NCBI GenBank assembly: GCA_964604705.1
Contig: CAZSAP010000003.1
Location: 62,001 to 126,000 of the forward strand
Length of the DNA: 64,000 bases
Direction: 5' to 3'
Source: JAAXVQ01 sp964604705
GTDB lineage: Bacteria > Oederibacteriota > JAAXVQ01
Both the position numbers and the translations under genes were made by a program. Under the pieces are notes generated by a model. It saw nothing but the letters and a program-made list of their open reading frames with translations. It made no database searches and was not told the DNA's origin. Below are positions 32,500 through 42,227 of this stretch, piece by piece. Every line of letters begins with the position of its first letter. Positions within the stretch are counted from its first letter, which is position 1.

Positions 32500-35313
32500 T
32501 TATTTTCGAATCACTGCGACTTTTACTCGCCCCTTTTCCACGCCGTCCACCCACAAACGCGCGAGATAAATTCCAGGCGCGGCCTGGCGGCAATCCCATT
32601 TCCGCGTAGGCAGGCTCGACTGCGCTTCCTTGGTCAAGCGGACAACGCGTTCCCCATTCATATTGTAAATATCCACACAGCCGTTCACCTCGCATCCAAT
32701 CGGTAGGGCAAACGACATCCAATCGTATGCGGGATTGGGAAACGCCAAAAAGCGCTCGGTCACAAAACCACCGTGCGAGCCGGCCGGCGTGGTTGTCGGT
32801 GTCAGGGTCGGTGTGGGTGATGCGGTGGGCGTCTCGGAAACCGTGGGGCTCACGGTAGCGGTCACGGAAATGGTGGGGGTCAAGGTCACGGTGGCCGAGT
32901 GGGTGTGTGTGGGCGTCACCGTAAGCGTCGGTGTTCGGCTGGGTGTCACCGTTACGGTTGCCGACACCGTCGGCGTTCCGGTCACACTTGGCGTGGGGGA
33001 GAACGTCAAGGTGGGCGTGGACGTCTGCGTCACGGTCCAGGTGGGCGAGTGGCTCGGGGTGCAGGTTACGGTCGCACTGACCGTAGGTGTAGCACTCGGC
33101 GTCGGCAGGGATACGGGCACATTAACCGCAAACAAAGAGGTGTTGTTGGACGCATCTGTGGCCAAGGCGGTGACATAGTCGCCTGCGCTGATCCCCGCCA
33201 CATTGACACTCCAGTGCTGGCTGGCATCGGCAGTCACCTCGCCCAGCCGAATCAAACTACCGCCCTGTCCGGACCTGGGTTCAGCCTTAAACACTTCCAC
33301 CGCATCTCCCACTTGAGCCGTGCCTTGGATCAGCGTCAACGTGGCCGACGTTATCACCGGCGCCGGTTGGTTGTTGTTGGCTCCGTTGGCCCTTCCAATG
33401 GGCACAGTGCAGGCGCAGATGGTGTTGCCGAACAGGCCGTTTTGCTGCACGCCCGATGAAGGCAGGTTGATTCCATACAGCGCATGGGCGATCAGGTTTC
33501 CGCCGCCCCCGCCGGATATGCCGATGGTGCTTCCTGTGGCATTGGCCTCAATGCCCACGGACGACGTGACTGCCGGAGCAGACCCGTCGGCCAACACCCC
33601 GATCCGGTTGGAGACCACCGACGTGTACGCCGCGCTGCCGAAAATTTTCAATCCTCCGCAGAGCAGATTGCCCGTAGCCGGATCCGCCTCACCGATGGAC
33701 GCGCCGCTACCGGAGGCGTCGAGGTCACGTGTGGTGTTGCGGATTTGTGTCAACCCGGACGCAGCAGTCCCAAAATAATTCCCCAGCACATGGTCGTAGC
33801 TGCCGTAGAGTTGAAGTCCGACGCCCTGGTTTCCGGCAATCACATTACGTTCATCCGGCAGCGAGGACCCGATCATGTTGCGGGCGCAACCGCCCCCGGT
33901 AATCATCCCCGTGTTGTTGGGCACCGCCGCACTGCCAGCGGCATTGAGCCCGATGTAATTGCCTAGAAAATAATTCCAGTTTCCTGTGTTCGCATAAATG
34001 CCCGTTACGTTACCGGAAATGACATTGCCGTACAGGTGTGCGGCATCGGTGTTGGGACCGCCGATGAGGTTGTGCTCAAAAAAAAGCCCAGCCCCGTTAA
34101 GGCGAATGCCGCAATCGTTGGCACTAAGGCAGGGAGCGTTTCCGGTCAAATCCGTTCCAATATAATTTCCAGCAACGGTATTCCCCCGACTCGAACCGGT
34201 CAAGAGTACGCCGTTGTCTCCGGTGGTGTAGAAGCCGGAGATGACATTGCTCTCATGCAAACCTGCGGCGCGGTTGCCGCCGACCAAGCTTCCCAGGGCT
34301 CCATCGAGCTTAATGCCGGTTCCCCACGCGCTGGGAAGGCCTGTGCTGTCGAGCCCGACAATGTTGTTCTGGACCACAGTCCAGGTTGTATACTCCAGCA
34401 GCACACCGCCTTGGGTATTCCCGGCAATGAGGTTCCCGTATCCGTTTTGGCTGAGTCCGATCCGGGTGGCTCCCGCGAAAAAGGCTGAAACACCCCAGGC
34501 GTTGGCCAAGGGTGCGCTCTGATCGGCACGCATCCCGATGAGATTGCCGGCTACGGTGTTGCCCACCGTGCTGACATTTTCCAGGCGAATGCCGTACTGC
34601 GTATTTCCGGAGATGAGGTTCCCTTCACCGGCCAATGAATCGCCGCCAATGAGCGTGCCTTGGGTCCCCCCGTAGAGTCGGATGCCATGATAATTGGGTC
34701 GGCTCCCCAGGCCGGTGGTGTTGGTCCCGATGCGGTTGGCCTGGATCACGGCTTCGCGGCAGGCATAAAGGAGCACACCGGCGCAGCCCGAGGCCGTCGC
34801 ATTGCTAATTGTATTTCCCAGACCGGGTGCCCCGATGTGCAGGCGTTGCGCTTGGTTGGCAAAAATCCCGTGCTGAACCGGTCCGCGCCCGGGGGCGTCA
34901 AGCCAGTCGGTCCCAATGCGGCAGCCAAGCACGGCGACATCGTTCGCGCTTATACTGAGACAATGGTAGCCGCCCACCACCGCCAACGCCGTCAACGTTG
35001 TTCCCGAACCAGCATTGGTAAAATTGAAGACCGGATACCCAGACGGGGCCCCGGTGCCGATGATCGGTTGCTGTCCAGCGCCATCAATGAGCAGACGCTT
35101 GTTCACCGCCAGCGTTGAATAAACCGTAATGGAATTGGCATTGCCCCCCAAGGTAAATTGCACCACATCGCCCGTATTGGCGTCGAGCAGAGCCTGGCGC
35201 AGCGATCCCGCGCCGCTGTCGGAATTAGTGGTTACCAAAAGGGTGGCGGCTTGGGCAACCCCCGTGCTCATCCAAAACATGCCCAGAACCAACATGGCTA
35301 GGTTTGTTTTCAT
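32500..35313 (-). CDS. Large secreted beta-helix surface protein with Thr/Pro linker and FlgD-like/T9SS-type C-terminal domain
   Basis: 937 residues. Signal peptide to about residue 22 (MKTNLAMLVLGMFWMSTGVA), then a CSLREA-like opening (SDSGAGSLRQALLDANTGD). Residues about 60-640 are a right-handed parallel beta-helix with recurring NVISGN / NYIGTD / GNLIGG rungs. A Thr/Pro/Ser/Val-rich linker fills about 736-841. The C-terminal 90 residues (FLAFPNPAYDWMSFAL, MNGERVVRL, APGIYLARLWVDG) match FlgD-Ig/T9SS type A sorting domains, which start with a PNP motif. Probably exported and surface-bound, possibly binding carbohydrate. The function is unknown. Confidence 0.8.
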   Translation of the reverse strand: MKTNLAMLVLGMFWMSTGVAQAATLLVTTNSDSGAGSLRQALLDANTGDVVQFTLGGNANSITVYSTLAVNKRLLIDGAGQQPIIGTGAPSGYPVFNFTNAGSGTTLTALAVVGGYHCLSISANDVAVLGCRIGTDWLDAPGRGPVQHGIFANQAQRLHIGAPGLGNTISNATASGCAGVLLYACREAVIQANRIGTNTTGLGSRPNYHGIRLYGGTQGTLIGGDSLAGEGNLISGNTQYGIRLENVSTVGNTVAGNLIGMRADQSAPLANAWGVSAFFAGATRIGLSQNGYGNLIAGNTQGGVLLEYTTWTVVQNNIVGLDSTGLPSAWGTGIKLDGALGSLVGGNRAAGLHESNVISGFYTTGDNGVLLTGSSRGNTVAGNYIGTDLTGNAPCLSANDCGIRLNGAGLFFEHNLIGGPNTDAAHLYGNVISGNVTGIYANTGNWNYFLGNYIGLNAAGSAAVPNNTGMITGGGCARNMIGSSLPDERNVIAGNQGVGLQLYGSYDHVLGNYFGTAASGLTQIRNTTRDLDASGSGASIGEADPATGNLLCGGLKIFGSAAYTSVVSNRIGVLADGSAPAVTSSVGIEANATGSTIGISGGGGGNLIAHALYGINLPSSGVQQNGLFGNTICACTVPIGRANGANNNQPAPVITSATLTLIQGTAQVGDAVEVFKAEPRSGQGGSLIRLGEVTADASQHWSVNVAGISAGDYVTALATDASNNTSLFAVNVPVSLPTPSATPTVSATVTCTPSHSPTWTVTQTSTPTLTFSPTPSVTGTPTVSATVTVTPSRTPTLTVTPTHTHSATVTLTPTISVTATVSPTVSETPTASPTPTLTPTTTPAGSHGGFVTERFLAFPNPAYDWMSFALPIGCEVNGCVDIYNMNGERVVRLTKEAQSSLPTRKWDCRQAAPGIYLARLWVDGVEKGRVKVAVIRK

Positions 35314-35714
35314 CGCGCCTCACTTTCAGATTCGGTCTCAAGAAATACTTACAGTCATACAGGGATGTTTCATAGATAAAACGATCGTATCCAACCGCAG
35401 CCAAACAGGCATGGTGTGCTTAAAGGTGTGGAGAGCTTAGGGAAACTATTGGCGCCCTACACCACCGTAAAACTATAATCAATTTTCCCAGTTACGACAA
35501 GCAGGTTTATTCAGCAAGGCCTTCCCTTGGATGAACATGCTGTCAATGAAACCCACGGGCATGTTCCGGCCATAATTTCGATACCCTTCTCGAATGACCC
35601 AATGTTATAATTTGGTCCATATCTTATTTACAGCGAAAGGGGGATGCTGACTCTCGGGTAGAAACTCGTCATATGCTCCATAACACACCATTAAACTTTC
35701 AAGGGGGACTACAG
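35314..35714. other. Divergent regulatory gap with an extended -10 promoter
   Basis: Gap between two diverging genes. An extended -10 TG-T-TATAAT occurs at 35603-35611 on the plus strand, about 105 bp before the barrel gene; no good -35 is seen. A hairpin-prone stretch (TAGGG / CCCTA with flanking GGTGTGG / CCACC) lies at about 35425-35465. No gene is supported. Confidence 0.45.
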
Positions 35715-37247
35715 GTGAAACGCATTTTAACCAGTTCATTGATACTTATGTTGGTGTTAGGCATGGTAGGGTCGGCTTCCGCACTGCGTTGGTTGGGCAA
35801 TTCAAGCTACAGGGTACAAAGCATGGGTAACGCGACGTTAGGTATTGAAGACGAGACCACGGCACTCACAGTCTTCAACCATCAAAACAGCGCAGGGTTG
35901 GTATTAAACCCCAGATTGAACCGTTTGGATCTAGGTTTGATTTATGCCTCCGAGGTAACCGACACACCCAATGTCAGCAAAGATACTAAAACAACCTTGG
36001 CGTTGGCTCGCCCCGGCGGCGAATACCGAGGCTTAACGTTCTGGGCCAACGACAGTCTTGCCTTCCGCGCCGGCATTGAAGGCATGCAAATTTCCACGGT
36101 CAGCACACCTTCCGGGGGTGGAACCGAACAAAAACTTAACTTTGCAGGGATGGGCGCCGGGGCTGCCGGGGCCTTCAAAACCGATTTCGGACTCGCGGTA
36201 GGCGCAGCACTCAAGTTTCTAGGCGGAGCTGGAAAACCCGATCCGCTTCCGGGAACCTATACCAAATACGACACCACCTTATACAACGTAGACTGGAGTG
36301 TCGGTGCGGCCTATTGTCTGGACAAATTAGGGGCCAACAACAAACTGACTTTTGGACTTAACCTGAGTGCCGACGATGATCTACCTACTGTTTCCACGTA
36401 TGGCATTTCCAACAATGACTTCAGCTCTTTGACCACGATCGAGCGCCCTATTGCCGGTGGGACGTTCACGCAAAAAAGAACCTCCACGGTGACCCCGATT
36501 AAAATTTCCGCCGAAGCCATTTTTGATCTGGGCAAAATCCTTTCTGCCGGAATTTTGATCGACGATAAGATAAGTGAAACCAAAACCAAAATCGAGCAGA
36601 CAACACCTGCGCTTAGCACCAGTACGGAGTACAAGTCAAGCGCCTCCAACACTCTGGGCATCAGCCCGATTGTCCGAGCCAACATCCCCTTGGCCAAAGG
36701 CGTCAACCTCTTGCCGGGTCTTATGTACACCACCTACGGCAGCGGTATCTATGAGGGTTATTCTTCCAATGGTACGAACAGCTCGTACAAATCGTATTCA
36801 TCCACCACCTCTTCCGGGAACTTTCAAGCCGGACTGGGCTTGCAAGCCTTGGACAAAGCCTTGCAGGTGGCGGTCCAGACAGGCGTTGGCACTTCGAAAT
36901 ACGAATCCAAATCGTACAATACTGCCGGCACCCAAATTGGCAGCTACACCTCGCCCGACACCAACACCCTCGGAGTGGGCGTCGGCGCCGAGTACTGGAT
37001 AGTGAACATGGTGGCCGTGCGCGCTGGCTACAACACAAACACGACCACGGTGAAAGCCGTGGCCCCTGCCACAACGGACCAGAAAGATACCGTGAGCACC
37101 GTAACCTGTGGTGTAGGATTCAAGCACAATGACCTGACTGCGGATTTGCTGGTTAAGCTGGATACGTACACAGAAGATCCTGCACCGGATCCGAAGCCGA
37201 CACATACCGGCACGGGTGTGTACTTGGGCACGTGCATACCGTTTTAA
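35715..37247 (+). CDS. Outer-membrane beta-barrel protein, FadL/PorV-like
   Basis: About 510 residues from GTG 35715, preceded by GGGGG; an ATG at 35673 has no ribosome site and would put 14 residues before the signal peptide. Signal sequence VKRILTSSLILMLVLGMVGS, cleavage after ASA. The mature start (SYRVQSMGNATLGIEDETTA, then NHQNSAGL) resembles the FadL/PorV family opening, where an MGNA block and NPAGL motif recur. The rest is alternating beta strands with glycine- and aromatic-rich turns. It is flanked by two surface proteins with T9SS-like ends. PorV role is a guess; a generic porin is the alternative. Confidence 0.65.
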   Translation: MKRILTSSLILMLVLGMVGSASALRWLGNSSYRVQSMGNATLGIEDETTALTVFNHQNSAGLVLNPRLNRLDLGLIYASEVTDTPNVSKDTKTTLALARPGGEYRGLTFWANDSLAFRAGIEGMQISTVSTPSGGGTEQKLNFAGMGAGAAGAFKTDFGLAVGAALKFLGGAGKPDPLPGTYTKYDTTLYNVDWSVGAAYCLDKLGANNKLTFGLNLSADDDLPTVSTYGISNNDFSSLTTIERPIAGGTFTQKRTSTVTPIKISAEAIFDLGKILSAGILIDDKISETKTKIEQTTPALSTSTEYKSSASNTLGISPIVRANIPLAKGVNLLPGLMYTTYGSGIYEGYSSNGTNSSYKSYSSTTSSGNFQAGLGLQALDKALQVAVQTGVGTSKYESKSYNTAGTQIGSYTSPDTNTLGVGVGAEYWIVNMVAVRAGYNTNTTTVKAVAPATTDQKDTVSTVTCGVGFKHNDLTADLLVKLDTYTEDPAPDPKPTHTGTGVYLGTCIPF

Positions 37248-37297
37248 ATTAGTGTTTCAGATCCGGTAGGTGGCTAAGGCTACCTAGCAAATCAAAT

Positions 37298-37333
37298 AAA
37301 AGGCCGATGGGGAATCATCCCTATCGGCCTTTT
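37298..37333. terminator. Bidirectional Rho-independent terminator
   Basis: AAAAGGCCGATGGGG pairs with CCCTATCGGCCTTTT across AATCAT. The T-run on either strand serves both converging genes: the barrel gene ending at 37247 and the surface protein gene ending at 37391. Confidence 0.85.
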
Positions 37334-37390
37334 ATTTCCACGCTCCAGTGATAATTCCTAAAATCAAGCTTAACTGACAGATCCTAAACT

Positions 37391-40300
37391 TTACCGCAAT
37401 ATCGCGACTTTGCCACGCCGTTCCTGCCCGTTGCTCTGGATAAGATAAATATAAATCCCCGACGCCACAGGTGTCCCCTGCGTGTTTCGCAAATCCCAGC
37501 TCGCACGATTGCCGCCGTCATCCTTGGTGATGGTTTTCACCAACCCACCGTCCAGACTGTAAAGCCGCAGTACGGCCTGCGCAGGCAAATGCATAAAATT
37601 AATCGTGGTATGCGGATTCCGCTCCCCTTTGTAAGGATTGGGATAGACCACCACCCGCGCCAGATCGCCTTCGGCCACTTCGTAGGTCGGGCTCAGCGTG
37701 GGTGTGAGGGTCAAGGTTATCACTTGGGTCACGGTGGGTGAAATGCTGGGTGTCGGACTCACAGAAGGTGACGGCGTATAGGTGACCGATTGGGTGGCGG
37801 TCAAGGTTATGCTGGGTGTGGGCGTGTGCGTCCCCGATATGGTTGGGGTTGGCGTTACGGTCAACGAAGGTGTGCCGGTCACGGAAATCGTAGGCGTCGG
37901 AGTCCCGGTCAAAGAAGGCGTATAGGTCACCGACACGGTAGAGGTCGGTGTTTCCGTCGGAGATACCGTGGAGGTAGCCGAAATCGTAGGTGTCGGAGTC
38001 ACACTGGGCGTAGGGGTATACGTTCCCGTTTCCGTCGGTGTGGCTGTCGGCGTGGGCACTATATAGCCAAAAGCAAAATACGAGGCATTGGCCAGATTGA
38101 GTTGAACTTCCCAGACCCCTGCGTTGTTGGTCATGGGTGTAAGCACGGCTCCGCTGCTAAAATCACCATCCGCATCGGTCATAAAAATAAGCCGGTCCAC
38201 CAACCCGCCCGGGAGCGAGGCATTGGGGACCGAGACCGTTACCGACCCCACGTCTCCGCTGGTTTTACTCACCCGCCAGCGCCGCGCCAAACGCCAAGCC
38301 CCGGCCGGAGCCCCGGTGGTGGTCCAGGCCGCGATGTCCCCGTTGTCAGAACCCCAACACAGGTACGACTTGTCGGCCACAAACGTCCAGATCGGAACAT
38401 CGTTGGTCCCGACCCCGATGATCTCCATGGTTACCAACGAATTGGCATTAACGGACTTGGACTTTACTTGCCCCAAACCCGAGGCATCGTCGCGCCCCAC
38501 GCCGGCAATGTCGTAATCAAACCCACCCCCCAGCGTCCAAACCACCGTGCTCCCGTCCGAAGCCAGATAATTGTGGTTCAGGGTGAGTCCATACTTGATC
38601 CCCAGATAACTTTCAATGCTGTGCTTCTCGGCGGTGGTCTGACCCGAGTTGTAGACAATCACTTCCGCCATGCCGCCCTGAAAATACTCGTCCCCAGCCC
38701 AGTTGGAGCGCGCCAAATAATTGTTGGTCCGGTTCACGTTTCCCGGAGCCTGACTGGCGCCAGTGGCCACTGTACTCCCGTTTACAAACAGGCTCGACGC
38801 AGTAACGCTGTTCTCCCCATGCCAGAGTGCCAAACGGTTGTTCACGATCTCACTGCCGGTTGACGCCAGTGCCCAATCTGGATCGTATTGTTCGATTTGC
38901 AGGTTGCTGGTGGTATCAATACGGGTAAGCAAGATGTTGTCTACTGCCGCACCGTTTCCAAAATCCAAAAACCGGGCCCAACGTTTGGTGGCCGTAGGAC
39001 GCGCCACGCAGTAGATGCTGAAGCCGCTGTTCCAGGCTTCATTGATGTCCGCAATATCAATATAGTTGTTGGTCCCGTTGAAACTGTAGTACGGATGGAA
39101 ATTGTACGCCTCCGCGCTGGAGTTGTAGGTCGCGCCGCTGACCGTTCCGTTTTCCGCCGGAAGCGTTTGGTCCAGCCAGGTTGAGGCATTGGCTCCGAGA
39201 TCGGCCCGATACCATTGGGCCAGATGATGCGCCACACCCCCCGGGCCCTGCGCGCAACCTACGGTCATGTAGCTGTTGTTGCTTAAACTCACATTGCTAA
39301 AGACCACGCTCCCACCGCTGGCAACGCCGGTGCCGCTCAGCGTGCTGTTGCCGTCTGAAAAATTACCATCCGCATCGGTCAGCAGGTAATACGTCTTCCC
39401 GTTCTGCACACTTCCCTCAAACCGCACATGCACGGCACCGACGCCGTTGGTGTTGGCGACTTTCCACTTGCGGTTCCACGCGGTTGTGGCCGTGGCCAAC
39501 TGGGTCACGGTCTCGAAGCGCACGGTTCCGGCATTGTGCCCGCAGACCAAGTACTGCCCGTTACTTAACGCCGTGCGGCTGCCCGCCAGGTTGGAGGAAG
39601 TAAAATCATTGTCCGTGGCCAAGGAGAGCGCGACCGTGGAGTTTGTGGCCTTGGACACTTTTTGGTTCAAACCCGACCCATCGTCCCGTCCCAAGCCTAC
39701 TATATCATTGCCATACGTAGCCACGTCATACACCGTGGTTGTGCCGTCCGAGGCTACATAGCTATGCGCCAATGTCAGGGCGTATTTCAGCCCCAGATAC
39801 GATTCGATCCGGTTCACTTCCGCGGCCGTAAGATCCGTGCTGTACATGGCCACTTCCGCAACATACACGGTCGACGGTTCGTTAAGCGCAGCCGTGCCGC
39901 CTATGTTCAGCCGCCAAGTTCCCCAACCGTTGGAGGTTCCGCTGGTAATGATATTGCCCTTCCCGCGCAGCTCCCAATTGCCGGTGGCGGTCCGCTTGAA
40001 GGAAAACATATTTACATTGGTGGTCACTGGGATCCCGGGATTGTTCAGCCACTCTTCCACATACAAGGGCTGCTCCCGCCCACCCCAATAGCCCATAAGT
40101 ATGTTCCCGGTTTGGGTTTGAAACACACGCGCATTGGAGGTACCCTGCATCTGCGCCACGGTTAAAAGGGTATGCTTTCCACTGACATCCGAACTGGACG
40201 GTAGATTGTGCGCATCATTGCCGTCGTAATAAATGCAGGGATTATAATTGATCTGATTCACGGCCAAGGTAGGATCGCCGGATTGGCTGGCATTGTACCC

Positions 40301-40564
40301 GTTGGCGGATTGGTCTTGCCAGGTGTTCACCGCATCCCCCGAGCTGACCGCTCCGGTCCCGGCGTCGGCTTTGAGCCAGAATTTTAAATCGGTAGAAACG
40401 CCCCCCGGCGATGCCGCATACCCTTGATGGGCTAAAAAAAGGCCCACCAGGGCGAGTAAAAACGCGATCCTTCCGAGGCACCGACCGCTCAACCTCCCGG
40501 ACGGATCAACCGCCGAGCTCCGAAAACCTGTGGTAAATGTAGTGAATATGTCAGATGGGCTCAT
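37391..40564 (-). CDS. Very large LamG-like surface protein with Thr/Pro linker and FlgD-like/T9SS-type C-terminal domain
   Basis: 1057 residues. The hydrophobic signal is at about residues 30-48 (IAFLLALVGLFLAHQG) after an unusually long N-region, so a start further in is possible. Two repeats of a LamG-like lectin module contain DGNDAHNLPSSSDVSG and FNGTNNYIDIADINEAWN, and each is followed by a similar block: ESYLGLKYALTLAHSY (first) and ESYLGIKYGLTLNHNY (second), each followed by VASDG or LASDG and a GRDD motif. A Thr/Pro/Ser linker covers about 835-958. The end (VVVYPNPYKGERNPHTTINF, ASGIYIYLIQSNG) is a FlgD-like sorting domain. Surface adhesin or glycan binder is likely. The reading is based on domain style, with no known homologue named. 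Confidence 0.8.
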   Translation of the reverse strand: MSPSDIFTTFTTGFRSSAVDPSGRLSGRCLGRIAFLLALVGLFLAHQGYAASPGGVSTDLKFWLKADAGTGAVSSGDAVNTWQDQSANGYNASQSGDPTLAVNQINYNPCIYYDGNDAHNLPSSSDVSGKHTLLTVAQMQGTSNARVFQTQTGNILMGYWGGREQPLYVEEWLNNPGIPVTTNVNMFSFKRTATGNWELRGKGNIITSGTSNGWGTWRLNIGGTAALNEPSTVYVAEVAMYSTDLTAAEVNRIESYLGLKYALTLAHSYVASDGTTTVYDVATYGNDIVGLGRDDGSGLNQKVSKATNSTVALSLATDNDFTSSNLAGSRTALSNGQYLVCGHNAGTVRFETVTQLATATTAWNRKWKVANTNGVGAVHVRFEGSVQNGKTYYLLTDADGNFSDGNSTLSGTGVASGGSVVFSNVSLSNNSYMTVGCAQGPGGVAHHLAQWYRADLGANASTWLDQTLPAENGTVSGATYNSSAEAYNFHPYYSFNGTNNYIDIADINEAWNSGFSIYCVARPTATKRWARFLDFGNGAAVDNILLTRIDTTSNLQIEQYDPDWALASTGSEIVNNRLALWHGENSVTASSLFVNGSTVATGASQAPGNVNRTNNYLARSNWAGDEYFQGGMAEVIVYNSGQTTAEKHSIESYLGIKYGLTLNHNYLASDGSTVVWTLGGGFDYDIAGVGRDDASGLGQVKSKSVNANSLVTMEIIGVGTNDVPIWTFVADKSYLCWGSDNGDIAAWTTTGAPAGAWRLARRWRVSKTSGDVGSVTVSVPNASLPGGLVDRLIFMTDADGDFSSGAVLTPMTNNAGVWEVQLNLANASYFAFGYIVPTPTATPTETGTYTPTPSVTPTPTISATSTVSPTETPTSTVSVTYTPSLTGTPTPTISVTGTPSLTVTPTPTISGTHTPTPSITLTATQSVTYTPSPSVSPTPSISPTVTQVITLTLTPTLSPTYEVAEGDLARVVVYPNPYKGERNPHTTINFMHLPAQAVLRLYSLDGGLVKTITKDDGGNRASWDLRNTQGTPVASGIYIYLIQSNGQERRGKVAILR

Positions 40565-41069
40565 ACACTGAGTATATCCAACGATTGGGCATTATGCAAA
40601 TCGAGGGCGAGTTCAGTAGGGACGGTCTACTGGTTATGATTTTTGATAGTATCAAGTGATACTATCAAATTCGCTCTACCTCTAAGATCGACTGGGGCGA
40701 TTCGATATTTAGATTTGTTTCCCTGGGCGGCGAGGACGGGGGCAGGTAGTGTAAAAGAGGAACAGCAAGACCTTTTCCTCGGTTATATTACCTAATAATG
40801 TCTCAAACATACACGCCGCCTCAGTACCAATAATATTGGTTATATTGCCATAATTATTGGTAGATCAAAAAGAACAACATTCAATGTCTGAAGAGGATTT
40901 TTGGATAGTTGTCAATTTAAGTAACTGTCCCCGGGAAATGGAGAGAATACTTTTAGATTAGTTTGTCCAGGTGACGCAGATATCAAGGATTCGGGAAATT
41001 ACTAAAAAAACATTAAATATACATTGACAAATTTACTCCGACATTATTAATATACAATACTTCAATTAA
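40565..41069. other. Gene-free AT-rich gap with a long palindrome and a possible transposon scar
   Basis: No coding frame supported. Contents: a small stem CAGTAG/CTACTG near 40615-40633, the 13-bp-arm palindrome at 40642-40669, ACCAATA-A-TATTGGT at 40826-40840, and the phrase GTCAATTTAAGTAACTGTCC (40911-40930) followed by CCGGG, which resembles ends often seen beside IS200/REP-associated transposase genes. Base composition turns AT-rich from here to about 42.2 kb. Confidence 0.5.
40642..40669. promoter_or_regulatory. Long perfect palindrome, operator-like
   Basis: TTTGATAGTATCA (40642-40654), spacer AG, TGATACTATCAAA (40657-40669). Such a 13-bp two-fold symmetric site with a two-base centre is typical of a dimeric repressor operator, although it could also form an RNA hairpin. 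It lies about 75 bp upstream of the LamG protein gene (minus strand). Confidence 0.5.
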
Positions 41070-41891
41070 TTAACCACTTGAGGCTGGTGAGGGGTTTTCT
41101 AACCTTTCAATAGAACTTTTTGATTCTACTGAATCAAAAAGTTCGCCAGCCTCTTTCTCTTTTATAACCTTCACACCACATAGAGGCAATTTCCGTTCTT
41201 TGATTTCAAATAATGTACGGCTTACAAATTGCATGTCTTTCGCAAGTCTGAAGAACTCATTTTTTTTATTATTTTTTGTGTAGTGCGCGCCCAATATATA
41301 CGCAATCATATCTGCCATTTGTATTCCAACACTTTCGTTTGAAATTGCAAAAAATGGAATTTTCACAATATTATCAAATGTCTGTCCGGTATGACTTTTA
41401 TGAAAAAAATTACTTACACTTTTTGATATCCTTTGGTTTATTTGAACTCCCCGATCATCAAAAATTAATTTTGCCATTAATCCCGGATGGTTTTCCTTCA
41501 TAAATAAATCAATTCGTTCAAATAAATAAAAAAAAGGTCTTTCAAGTTGATTTACATTTGCACAGGCAAGCTCAATTTCCTTACTTGCAAAAACAACAGA
41601 AGCAAAACAGCATGCTCCAATTGACTTCATGTGACTAAAAATATCTCGAGCTAAGGTTAACTCCCGCGAAACAATTCCTCGATTTTCTAAATCAAAAACA
41701 TAATCTCTAAAAATTCCCTTACCTTTAATTTCACAGTTACCATTATCAAATCCCATATTTTTAACTTTTAACTGGTATACACTTTGCGACCCCGTATTAT
41801 AGTCATGACATTTTATCTGTACAGCTGCTAACACCCCCACTTTTAGCCCCTCAGGATTTGTTTGCCAGCTTTCATCAATAAAAAAAAACAT
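41070..41891 (-). CDS. DUF3800 family protein
   Basis: About 273 residues from ATG 41891 (AAGGAG five bases upstream). DUF3800 signatures: an N-terminal FFIDES (residues about 3-8), KLIFDDRGVQ near 143 and VGIQMADMIAYILG near 190, matching the family's acidic triad (DES, D, and QxADxxAY). The fold is RNase H-like, and members occur in phages, mobile regions and defence loci. The gene is strongly AT-rich, unlike all neighbours, suggesting recent acquisition. No partner gene lies beside it. Enzyme activity is unproven for the family. Confidence 0.78.
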   Translation of the reverse strand: MFFFIDESWQTNPEGLKVGVLAAVQIKCHDYNTGSQSVYQLKVKNMGFDNGNCEIKGKGIFRDYVFDLENRGIVSRELTLARDIFSHMKSIGACCFASVVFASKEIELACANVNQLERPFFYLFERIDLFMKENHPGLMAKLIFDDRGVQINQRISKSVSNFFHKSHTGQTFDNIVKIPFFAISNESVGIQMADMIAYILGAHYTKNNKKNEFFRLAKDMQFVSRTLFEIKERKLPLCGVKVIKEKEAGELFDSVESKSSIERLENPSPASSG

Positions 41892-42227
41892 CATCTCTCC
41901 TTTAACTTTTAAAAATTAAGATGATCCCTTAAGTATTATTGCTTCAAATTTCAATCTTGATAATTTTTTCATTTTCCATAAATTATAAGATACGTAAAAA
42001 AACTTTTTACCGTGTTTTATTTTATGGTTTTGTTTAGTCATCATAAGCATTTATCAACGACCTAAATTCCCGCTTCACCAATTAACGTTAACTTGCCAAG
42101 CAAGTTTTTTTCGTTGATTTAATAGTTATAGGTAAAAAATTTTGCAATTTTGATTAATTTAATCTTGCACATCTTACCCAAAGGCCGGTGCTGAGTTTCT
42201 CTCAACACCGGCCTTTTTAATTACTAC
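41892..42227. other. AT-rich gap without gene
   Basis: Long A/T runs, no coding frame, no clear promoter motif that I trust. It ends with the terminator at 42180-42216. Confidence 0.6.
42180..42216. terminator. Terminator hairpin after nrdG
   Basis: AAAGGCCGGTG-CTGAG, loop TTT, CTCAA-CACCGGCCTTTTT. The strong stem lies 12 bp beyond the nrdG stop; the better T-run is on the plus strand, with only three T on the minus side. Confidence 0.75.

Noticed and set aside
32780..33110. Low-complexity DNA with recurring GGTGTCGG-like units
   Set aside because: It is the coding sequence of the Thr/Pro linker of the surface protein, not a satellite or CRISPR array.
37680..38060. Second similar low-complexity stretch
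   Set aside because: Thr/Pro/Ser linker codons of the LamG surface protein; unit length is irregular with no spacers, so it is not a CRISPR array.
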